Made by a program: the position numbers and the translations under genes
The notes under the pieces: generated by a model
The model's database searches: none
The model's input: only the letters and a program-made list of their open reading frames with translations
Told to the model about the DNA's origin: nothing
In this document: positions 1-4,895 of the stretch, one piece after another
How the letters are laid out: every line of letters starts with the position of its first letter
Numbering within the stretch: position 1 is the first letter of the stretch
From: Limisphaerales bacterium
GTDB taxonomy: Bacteria > Verrucomicrobiota > Verrucomicrobiia > Limisphaerales > UBA8199
DNA: 12,630 nucleotides
Direction: 5' to 3'
Assembly (NCBI GenBank): GCA_025356925.1
Contig: JANXQE010000418.1
Span: 1 to 12,630, forward strand

Positions 1-726
1 GTTAATGGCAGGAACCAAGAGCTTGCCGGCTTCGAGCATCTGGTAGAGGCGATGGACGCCGGTGGTCGTCTCCTCGCTCACGCCTTTCCAATCTTTCACT
101 ACCTGCTTGAACCAGCCGGGCCGTTCCCGGGCACAACGCTTAAGCAGTTTCTTGATGACACCCTCTTCATGGCTGCCGCTGGGCGTGCTGACCCAGTCGC
201 TGCCATGTTCCATCTCGTAGCCCTTGTGCAAAAGAAGCGTTGCGTCGCCTCCGTCGTCCACAATTAGCTCCGGCCCTTTGCCCCCAGGGTAAGTCAGCGC
301 TGCCAGGGTAAAATCCCAGTATTCTTCGAGTGTCTCGCCCTTGAAGGCGAACACGGGTGTTCCCGTTCTGGCGATGGCGGCGGCCGCTTGGTCCTGCGTG
401 CTGAAGATATTGCAGCTTGCCCAGCGCACCGAAGCGCCCAACTCGACCAGCGTCTCGATGAGCACCGCCGTCTCGATGGTCATATGGAGCGAGCCGGTTA
501 CGCGAACCCCTTTGAGCGGCTTTTCGATGCCGTATTTGGCGCGGACGGACATCAGCCCGGGCATTTCCTGCTCGGCAACCGAGATCTCCTTGCGGCCAAA
601 ATCCGCGAGCGAGATATCTTTCACGAAAAAGTCTTTGCGACCTTTCCCATTACCGTTCGTGGTTGCCCCGCGTGAAGGGCCTTTGGTGATCCGAGTCGAG
701 CGTGAATTCAAATTGATAGCAGCCAT
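1..726 (-). CDS. ahcY: Adenosylhomocysteinase (S-adenosyl-L-homocysteine hydrolase), N-terminal 242 codons, 3' end outside window
   Basis: AhcY cleaves S-adenosylhomocysteine to adenosine and homocysteine in the cytosol, removing the product inhibitor of methyltransferases and feeding the methionine cycle. The frame is open from an ATG at 726 down to base 1, so the gene is truncated by the window edge and is absent from a closed-ORF listing. Family signatures are visible: GSLHMTIETA (residues 78-87, including catalytic His81), NIFSTQDQAAAA (106-117), VDDGGDAT (156-163) and GVSEETTTGVHRL (215-227). The stretch around 180-205 (TPSGSHEEGVIKKLLKR) is the insertion typical of the longer bacterial form. 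The NAD-binding Rossmann domain would lie beyond the edge. About 30 Ser/Thr/Gly-rich residues precede the conserved core. The gene follows metK after 63 bp with no visible terminator, so cotranscription is likely. The leader before the ATG is A-rich with no Shine-Dalgarno sequence. Confidence 0.96.
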   Translation of the reverse strand, partial: MAAINLNSRSTRITKGPSRGATTNGNGKGRKDFFVKDISLADFGRKEISVAEQEMPGLMSVRAKYGIEKPLKGVRVTGSLHMTIETAVLIETLVELGASVRWASCNIFSTQDQAAAAIARTGTPVFAFKGETLEEYWDFTLAALTYPGGKGPELIVDDGGDATLLLHKGYEMEHGSDWVSTPSGSHEEGVIKKLLKRCARERPGWFKQVVKDWKGVSEETTTGVHRLYQMLEAGKLLVPAIN

Positions 727-789
727 AAATGTTTAAGTTTGTTTTTGTTGAGTAATTCGATTCGCGATTGAGAAGTCCATGACGCCGCC

Positions 790-2055
790 TCAGGCGCTAG
801 GCTGGGGGAGTGCTCCGGCGCGCACCCGACCATTCCCGAGTGCCCCAGCTTTCCGTGGCGTTATCGTTGACACGGCCGCCGACCTGCCGACCGCTCGGCG
901 CAGAGCGTCCACTTTGTCCGTTTTTTCCCAGGTGATTTCCGGGTCGGTTTTGCCGAAATGCCCATAGTTGGTGGTCTTCAAATAGATGGGGCGCAAAAGG
1001 TTTAGCTGTTTGATAATGGCGGCGGGCTTGAAGCTGAAGACCTCGCAGACCGCGCGCTCAATGTCTTCGTCACTGACGACGCCGGTCCCGAAAGTGTTGA
1101 CGCACACCGACACCGGATCGGGATAGCCGATGGCATAGGCAAACTGGATTTCGGCGCTCGAGGCTAAGCCGGACGCCACGATGTTTTTCGCCACGTAGCG
1201 GCCCATATAAGCGGCGCTGCGGTCCACCTTGGAAGGGTCTTTGCCGCTAAACGCCCCGCCTCCGTGCCGGCCCATGCCACCATAGCTATCAACAATAATC
1301 TTACGGCCCGTCAGACCGGTGTCTCCCTGGGGACCTCCCACGACAAATCGGCCGGTGGGATTGATCAGGAACTTGGTCCCCTTAGTCAGGAACTGCTTGG
1401 GCAAGATCTTCTTGATAATCTCCTCGATGCAGAACTCCTTGATGGTGGCGTGGTCGACGTCCGGGCTATGCTGCGTTGAGATTACCACATTGGTAATCTC
1501 CACCGGCTGATCGTTAACGTAGCGAACGGAAACCTGGCTCTTCGCGTCCGGCCGCAGCCACTTCACTTTGCCGTTCTTGCGAATCTTCGTCAGCGCCCGG
1601 CCTAGCTGGTGCGCATACATAATGGGCGCCGGCATGAGTTCGGGTGTTTCAGTCGTCGCATAACCAAACATCAATCCCTGGTCACCGGCCCCTTGCTCGG
1701 CGGTGTCTTTGCCGCGGGCTTTGCGGGCGTCAACGCCTTGGGCAATGTCCGGGCTCTGCGACGTAATCGCATTCATGATCAGCACTTTATCGGCGTGAAA
1801 CACGTCGTCTTCGTGCGTGTACCCGATCTCTCGGATTGCCTGGCGCGCGATGGCGTTGAAGTCCAGCTTGGCCTTGGTCGTGATTTCACCGCCCACAACA
1901 ACGAGGTTGGATTTCGCGTAAGTCTCGCAGGCCACGCGGCTGTTCGGGTCTTGAGCGAGGCACGCGTCAAGCACCGCGTCCGAGATGGTATCGCACACTT
2001 TGTCCGGATGACCTTCGCCGACGGATTCAGAAGAAAAGATAAAGTTCTTACTCAT
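790..2055 (-). CDS. metK: S-adenosylmethionine synthetase (methionine adenosyltransferase)
   Basis: MetK makes S-adenosylmethionine from ATP and methionine, releasing phosphate and pyrophosphate, in the cytosol. The 421-residue product contains the family landmarks in order: GEGHPDK (13-19), GAGDQG (122-127, the ATP-binding signature), GPQGDTGLTGRK (241-252) and GGGAFSGKD (265-273, the phosphate-binding loop). The conserved part ends near TWEKTDKVDALRRAV (about 389). It is followed by about 32 residues rich in Ala, Arg and Gly that ordinary MetK proteins (about 385-400 residues) lack. The ATG at 2055 gives the standard N terminus (SKNFIFSSESVGEGHPDK). No Shine-Dalgarno sequence precedes it. 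ahcY follows downstream and a SahR-like regulator gene is divergent upstream. The short leader (about 45 nt from the predicted promoter) leaves no room for a SAM riboswitch, so control is more likely by the divergent repressor. Confidence 0.98.
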   Translation of the reverse strand: MSKNFIFSSESVGEGHPDKVCDTISDAVLDACLAQDPNSRVACETYAKSNLVVVGGEITTKAKLDFNAIARQAIREIGYTHEDDVFHADKVLIMNAITSQSPDIAQGVDARKARGKDTAEQGAGDQGLMFGYATTETPELMPAPIMYAHQLGRALTKIRKNGKVKWLRPDAKSQVSVRYVNDQPVEITNVVISTQHSPDVDHATIKEFCIEEIIKKILPKQFLTKGTKFLINPTGRFVVGGPQGDTGLTGRKIIVDSYGGMGRHGGGAFSGKDPSKVDRSAAYMGRYVAKNIVASGLASSAEIQFAYAIGYPDPVSVCVNTFGTGVVSDEDIERAVCEVFSFKPAAIIKQLNLLRPIYLKTTNYGHFGKTDPEITWEKTDKVDALRRAVGRSAAVSTITPRKAGALGNGRVRAGALPQPSA

Positions 2056-2088
2056 GATAAGCTGGATGGACGGACGTTAAAACACATA

Positions 2089-2118
2089 TTGACGTATCAG
2101 GATAAGATGATATATGAT
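2089..2118 (+). promoter_or_regulatory. Predicted promoter of the SahR-like regulator gene
   Basis: On the plus strand, TTGACG (2089-2094) is followed by TATATG (2111-2116, 16-bp spacer) or TATGAT (2113-2118, 18-bp spacer). This promoter is interlocked with the opposing metK promoter: the two -10 regions overlap or abut around 2107-2118, and the spacer contains the dyad at 2095-2112. The regulator start codon lies 44 bp downstream. The arrangement fits autoregulation plus control of metK from one site. Confidence 0.5.
2095..2112. promoter_or_regulatory. Candidate operator: TATCA-N8-TGATA dyad between metK and the ArsR-type regulator gene
   Basis: There is a perfect 5-bp inverted repeat, TATCA at 2095-2099 and TGATA at 2108-2112, spanning 18 bp in the middle of the 106-bp divergent gap. 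ArsR-family dimers bind AT-rich interrupted palindromes of about this size. The dyad covers the metK -10 box and the spacer of the regulator promoter. Assignment to the neighbouring regulator rests on position and is an inference. Confidence 0.5.
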
Positions 2119-2134
2119 TTACAGCCGTCGTCAA
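2107..2134 (-). promoter_or_regulatory. Predicted sigma-70-type promoter of metK-ahcY
   Basis: On the minus strand, TTGACG (2134-2129) and TATCAT (2112-2107) are separated by 16 bp. Each hexamer matches five of six consensus bases. Transcription would begin around 2100, giving a leader of roughly 45 nt before metK. The -10 box overlaps the right arm of the TATCA-N8-TGATA dyad, so a bound protein would occlude it. This is predicted from sequence only. Confidence 0.6.
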
Positions 2135-2161
2135 CACGTTTCTGAAAAAAAATAAGACCCC

Positions 2162-3091
2162 ATGTCCTCCACGCTTAAATGCCTGCGCGCCCTCTCGGAC
2201 CCCACGCGAATGCGAATTATTGCGCTCTTGCAGAAAGATGAGCTATCGGTGAACGAGTTGCAGGAGATCACTCGGATGGGGCAATCCCGGATTTCGACGC
2301 ATTTGGGGCTGTTGCAGGATTCGGAGTTGGTGCAATCCAGGCGAGAGGGAAAGCGAACCTTCTATAAGCTCGATCAGCTTGGGGATCGCGGCATAAGCGA
2401 GTTCATTCACCTGGCTATAAAGGGCGCCAGGGAACTGCCTGAGCAGGCCAGCGACCAAATCAATCTGAAGCGTATTTTGAGCCGCCGCCACGAACAGGCG
2501 CAGGTCTATTTCAACCAGGTCGCGGGCAGGTTCGATCGCGTTTACGGCCCGGGTCGATCGTGGCAGGCGTTCGGGCATTTGCTGCTGCGGGTCCTCCCTC
2601 CGTTGGTGGTAGCGGACCTGGGAGCTGGAGAAGGATTGCTCAGTGAACTACTGGCACGTCGCTGCAAAAAGGTCATTGCCGTTGACAACTCCGAAAAGAT
2701 CGTCGCGTTTGGCGCGGCCAAAGCGAAGAAGAATAACCTCAAGAACCTCGAGTTTCGCCTGGGAGACCTGCAGAGCCCGCCGATCGAACCGAATAGCGTC
2801 GACCTGGTGATCCTGAGCCAGGCCTTGCACCACGCCGGGGAGCCTGGCAAAGCGATCGCAGCCGCCCATGCCATCCTCAAGCCCGGAGGCCAGTTGATGG
2901 TTTTGGACCTGGCGCGGCACCAGTTCGAGCAGGCGCACGACCTGTACGGGGACCGCTGGCTGGGTTTTGCCGAAAGCGAGTTGCACGCCTGGCTCGAAAG
3001 CGCTGGCTTCAAGCGAATCGAAATCAGCGCAGTTGCTCGCGAGGATCAGCCACCGCATTTTGAAACGGTTCTGGCAGGCGGACAGAAATAG
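2162..3091 (+). CDS. ArsR-family HTH fused to a SAM-dependent methyltransferase fold; probable SahR-like SAM-cycle regulator
   Basis: The 309-residue protein has two parts. Residues 1-90 are a winged-helix ArsR DNA-binding domain (LSDPTRMRIIALL at 11-23, SVNELQEITRMGQSRISTHL at 29-48, wing near 56-70). Residues 115-309 form a class I methyltransferase fold: VVADLGAGEG (149-158, motif I), VIAVDNS (171-177, acidic residue contacting the SAM ribose), GDLQ (201-204) and ILKPGGQLMVLDL (238-250). No metal-binding Cys pair typical of arsenite sensors is visible in the HTH part. This fusion matches SahR, known from Proteobacteria as an SAH-responsive repressor of methionine-cycle genes. Divergence from metK-ahcY supports that role strongly. 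The C-terminal domain may act as a SAM/SAH sensor rather than as an enzyme, which the sequence cannot settle. The ATG at 2162 has no Shine-Dalgarno sequence. Confidence 0.9.
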   Translation: MSSTLKCLRALSDPTRMRIIALLQKDELSVNELQEITRMGQSRISTHLGLLQDSELVQSRREGKRTFYKLDQLGDRGISEFIHLAIKGARELPEQASDQINLKRILSRRHEQAQVYFNQVAGRFDRVYGPGRSWQAFGHLLLRVLPPLVVADLGAGEGLLSELLARRCKKVIAVDNSEKIVAFGAAKAKKNNLKNLEFRLGDLQSPPIEPNSVDLVILSQALHHAGEPGKAIAAAHAILKPGGQLMVLDLARHQFEQAHDLYGDRWLGFAESELHAWLESAGFKRIEISAVAREDQPPHFETVLAGGQK

Positions 3092-3731
3092 CAAACCCCC
3101 AATCTGCGTTTAGGCGATCCGTCGCGGCGTGTTCGTCAACCAACAGGGAATCAATGCATAGCTGCGGAATCTCCAATATCACCTCGGAAACAGCGAGCGC
3201 CGCATGCTCGCACCACAGGCGCTTGCTCTCGTTCTGATCATCCGGCAGCTCGACCCACCGTGCCCAGTCTATGCCGAACATTCGTTCCTCATCCGCCGCA
3301 TTCCAACAAGGTGAATCGATCAGTTTCACAATGCCCCAACGACCGCTGCCCGCCAGGTTGGCCAGGCAACCGCCGATGCCAGGTTGTCCAAGCAAGTCAA
3401 CCAGCATAAGCGCGCCGTCTGCTCCGCCCGAGGGTGTCTCCAGAACGATTGTCATGCCGGGACAGCCCAGAGGACCAGCGGCAGCAATCCGCACCGCTAC
3501 GAGGCCTGTTAGGATCGAGGGCGCCACCAGTAGGCTCCGCGCCAACTCAGGCCAGCGCTCCAACGGGCTGGTGCTCTCAATTGAATGCTCGCGAGCGCAC
3601 TTCGCCCAAACGTCCAGTGGAGAGGATGAGTTGTCGTACCCACCGCGTTTGCCGACGCAATCGCGCCTTCGATTCTTTGGTTCGAGCGCATCGTCGCACA
3701 CAGCATCAGGCGTTTCATCATTGGAGATCAC
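3024..3731 (-). CDS. Hypothetical protein, unrecognised, overlapping the 3' end of the convergent regulator gene
   Basis: The open frame encodes up to 235 residues from a GTG at 3731. I do not recognise a family. The first 40 residues are polar and low in hydrophobic patterning (DDALEPKNRRRD), so the real start may be further in, for example the ATG that begins MTIVLETPSGG. The middle and C-terminal parts look protein-like, with alternating hydrophobic segments (LARSLLVAPSILTGLVAVRI, GADGALMLVDLLGQPGIGG, HAALAVSEVILEIP), several Trp (WGIVKL, FGIDWARWVEL) and G/C-leaning third codon positions. No signal peptide or clear membrane helix is seen. The last 68 bp overlap the convergent regulator gene, which is long for a convergent overlap. 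A spurious frame is a real possibility, although the plus-strand alternative (3271-3846) has a Ser/Pro/Arg-rich antisense composition and is less credible. Confidence 0.45.
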   Translation of the reverse strand: MISNDETPDAVCDDALEPKNRRRDCVGKRGGYDNSSSPLDVWAKCAREHSIESTSPLERWPELARSLLVAPSILTGLVAVRIAAAGPLGCPGMTIVLETPSGGADGALMLVDLLGQPGIGGCLANLAGSGRWGIVKLIDSPCWNAADEERMFGIDWARWVELPDDQNESKRLWCEHAALAVSEVILEIPQLCIDSLLVDEHAATDRLNADWGFAISVRLPEPFQNAVADPREQLR

Positions 3732-4136
3732 TGGTGATCGTTTCGCTGATGCTGCGCCCCGCCGATCCCCAGCGACCGCGTTGCACGTGAGCCGCGAATG
3801 GGTTGCAAGGGGCGGGTCCTATGGGATTTGCGGAAACTCGTTTTGAAGGGTTCAATGCATTAGAAAAGGACGACATCGGACTCGCTGCGGACCAATGCCG
3901 TCACGCCAGGCCCGCCTGGATTCTGAACAGGCGAATTCGTGCCCGACCGCTCGCAACCGGCAGGACCTGCCGACGGTGCCGCCGGCGAGTGAGCGAGTAG
4001 CAGCCGGAGGCCGGTTCCTTGTGTGATGTCTTAGCTTCTCTGCTTTTTTCTATTGACAGCATCGACGATCTTTCGGAGCAATCTCATTTGCGATTGAGAT
4101 TTGAACCGGGATTGGCAATCTCATTAGAGGAACCAA
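3732..4136. other. Gene-free stretch with small hairpins and an AATCTCA repeat cluster
   Basis: This 405-bp stretch holds no convincing gene. The short plus-strand frames are Arg- and Cys-rich and lack domains. Two tight inverted repeats stand out: CCAGGC-CC-GCCTGG at 3906-3919 and CGGCAGG-A-CCTGCCG at 3958-3972. Neither is followed by a T-run, so they are not evident intrinsic terminators. From about 4020 the sequence turns AT-richer and contains a TTGACA box (4053-4058) without a good -10 partner, then the repeat cluster upstream of the DUF6883-type gene. Confidence 0.6.
4078..4125 (+). repeat. 11-bp direct repeat with an inverted heptamer between; possible operator of the cassette
   Basis: GCAATCTCATT occurs at 4078-4088 and again, identically, at 4115-4125. 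The core AATCTCA also appears inverted (TGAGATT) at 4095-4101. The first and inverted copies form a 7-bp dyad with an 8-nt gap. The cluster ends just before the GAGG ribosome-binding sequence of the DUF6883-type gene, so protein binding here would affect expression of the two-gene cassette. The function is inferred from position alone. Confidence 0.4.
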
Positions 4137-4480
4137 ATGAAATTGCCAAACGCAGACAATCTCGTTATCGAGCGGGAAAAAATCGTGGACTATCTGCTTA
4201 ATCCCACGCATCGTTTTGGCGGGAGCAAGGCGCGCTTTTTCGACCGGTTCGGGTTCGTGGCGGACCATTGGCAGCGGCTGGCTGAAGCACTGCGAATTCA
4301 CAGCCAGTCCCACGAGGTGAAGCGCGTACGGGAAACCGGCTTTTGGCCCGCGCTTTGAGGTCGAGGGCAAGGTTAAACGCGCCGGACGTCCGTTTTCCGC
4401 GCGTCCGTTCAGTCTGGCAACAGGATCGTGGCGTAGTTGCGCCCCGGCTAATTACCGCTTATCCTTTGGAGGATTCTTGA
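4137..4480 (+). pseudogene. DUF6883-type small protein gene, interrupted by two single-T frameshifts
   Basis: As written, the ATG frame stops after 73 residues (TGA 4356-4358). Removing one T from the TTTT at 4341-4344 and one from the TTTT at 4393-4396 gives one continuous frame of 113 residues ending at TGA 4478-4480. The three pieces then read as a typical DUF6883 protein: an N terminus MKLPNADNLVIEREKIVDYL, a His/Gly/Lys segment (THRFGGSKARFF), ETGF joined to GPRFEVEGKV, and a C terminus PRVRSVWQQ...APRLITAYPL. No function is established for the family. The GAGG at 4127-4130, 6 nt before the ATG, is a good ribosome-binding site. The restored stop overlaps the TTG start of the next gene, implying an ancestral coupled pair. 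Two assembly or sequencing errors in T-runs would look the same, in which case the gene is intact. Family recognition is from memory of the conserved pattern. Confidence 0.75.
4468..4472 (+). promoter_or_regulatory. Shine-Dalgarno GGAGG deciding the TTG start of the DUF4926-type gene
   Basis: GGAGG lies 4 nt before the TTG at 4477. It supports that unusual start codon, which also gives the family's expected N terminus (MKFKEHD). The site lies inside the reconstructed 3' end of the preceding DUF6883-type gene. Confidence 0.7.
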
Positions 4481-4710
4481 AGTTCAAAGAACATGATTGC
4501 GCGGTTTTGACGGCCAACCTTCCCGAAGAAGGCTTGCTGGCTGGCGACGTAGGCACGATCGTTCACATCCACAAGAACGGCGCGGCCTCCGAGGTGGAGT
4601 TTATCACCTTGACCGGCAGAACCATCGCCGTGGCCACCGTGGAGGCGTCACATCAGCGTCCGGTGAGCCGCCGGGACATCAGCCACGTCCGGGAATGGGT
4701 GGCGGAGTGA
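4477..4710 (+). CDS. DUF4926-type small protein
   Basis: The 77-residue product starts at TTG (read as Met). The pattern MKFKEHDCAVLTANLPEEGL, then AGDVGTIVHIHKNGAASEVEF, then GRTIAVATVEASHQRPVSR, is that of DUF4926: a compact, mostly beta protein with a conserved L-PEEGL-x(2)-GD-VGTIV core reminiscent of small SH3-like barrels. The molecular function is unknown. The start overlaps the reconstructed stop of the DUF6883-type gene as TTGA, indicating translational coupling. Genes of these two families are, to my recollection, often adjacent, but I cannot verify the frequency here. The frame itself is intact even though its partner is broken, which leaves open whether it still works alone. It ends 66 bp before the first REP-like repeat. 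Confidence 0.85.
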   Translation: MKFKEHDCAVLTANLPEEGLLAGDVGTIVHIHKNGAASEVEFITLTGRTIAVATVEASHQRPVSRRDISHVREWVAE

Positions 4711-4750
4711 TTTGTTTTGCCACCACGAGTACGCAGAATCTGTCTTCCTG

Positions 4751-4767
4751 AAAGCGGGACTCAGAAC
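4751..4767 (-). repeat. Degenerate partial copy of the REP-like repeat
   Basis: AAAGCGGGACTCAGAAC resembles the right part of the copy at 4865-4889 (4871-4888) with one base deleted and one mismatch, in the same orientation. The hairpin half is not preserved. Confidence 0.4.
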
Positions 4768-4775
4768 AGACCCTC

Positions 4776-4800
4776 GGTTCGGAGTTCCGCCTTTAGGCGG
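4776..4800 (+). repeat. REP-like repeat with hairpin, copy 1
   Basis: A 25-bp unit consists of a GGTTCGGAGTT arm plus the perfect hairpin CCGCCT-TT-AGGCGG (4787-4800). Its reverse complement matches the unit at 4865-4889 at 22 of 25 positions. It lies between the convergent DUF4926-type and rmlB genes and could act as a bidirectional transcription or mRNA-stability element, although no T-run follows the stem. Confidence 0.65.
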
Positions 4801-4864
4801 CCGGGCACTCGTTATTCACCGGGACCAGTTGAAATACTTGGGCCCCGAGTTTGCGTGAATCACG

Positions 4865-4889
4865 CCGGCTAAAGCCGGGACTCCGAACC
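4865..4889 (-). repeat. REP-like repeat with hairpin, copy 2 (inverted)
   Basis: This is the inverted counterpart of 4776-4800. The hairpin is CCGGCT-AA-AGCCGG (4865-4878), followed by a GGACTCCGAACC arm. Two of its three differences from copy 1 are paired stem positions that change together and preserve pairing, so the structure rather than the sequence appears conserved. It ends 6 bp before the rmlB stop codon. Confidence 0.65.
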
Positions 4890-4895
4890 CGGCGT

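Noticed and set aside
727..789. SAH riboswitch upstream of ahcY
   Set aside because: The 63-bp gap is A/T-rich with no stable stem-loop or pseudoknot pattern, and the gene appears cotranscribed with metK.
1609..2145. 178-codon plus-strand open frame
   Set aside because: It is antisense to metK, whose motifs cover the whole region, and it runs into the promoter segment. Its translation has no recognisable family.
2056..2161. SAM riboswitch upstream of metK
   Set aside because: The predicted leader is only about 45 nt and shows no SAM-type multi-helix architecture. A divergent protein regulator explains control better.
2542..3094. Two minus-strand frames of about 150 codons over the regulator gene
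   Set aside because: They are antisense to the methyltransferase-fold domain, whose motif I and downstream motifs are in the right order on the plus strand.
3271..3846. 191-codon plus-strand open frame
   Set aside because: It has a Ser/Pro/Arg-rich composition typical of an antisense shadow and no motifs; the opposite strand is the better candidate.
3958..3972. Intrinsic terminator
   Set aside because: The 7-bp stem with a 1-nt gap is a perfect palindrome but is not followed by a T-run, and no gene ends just upstream of it.
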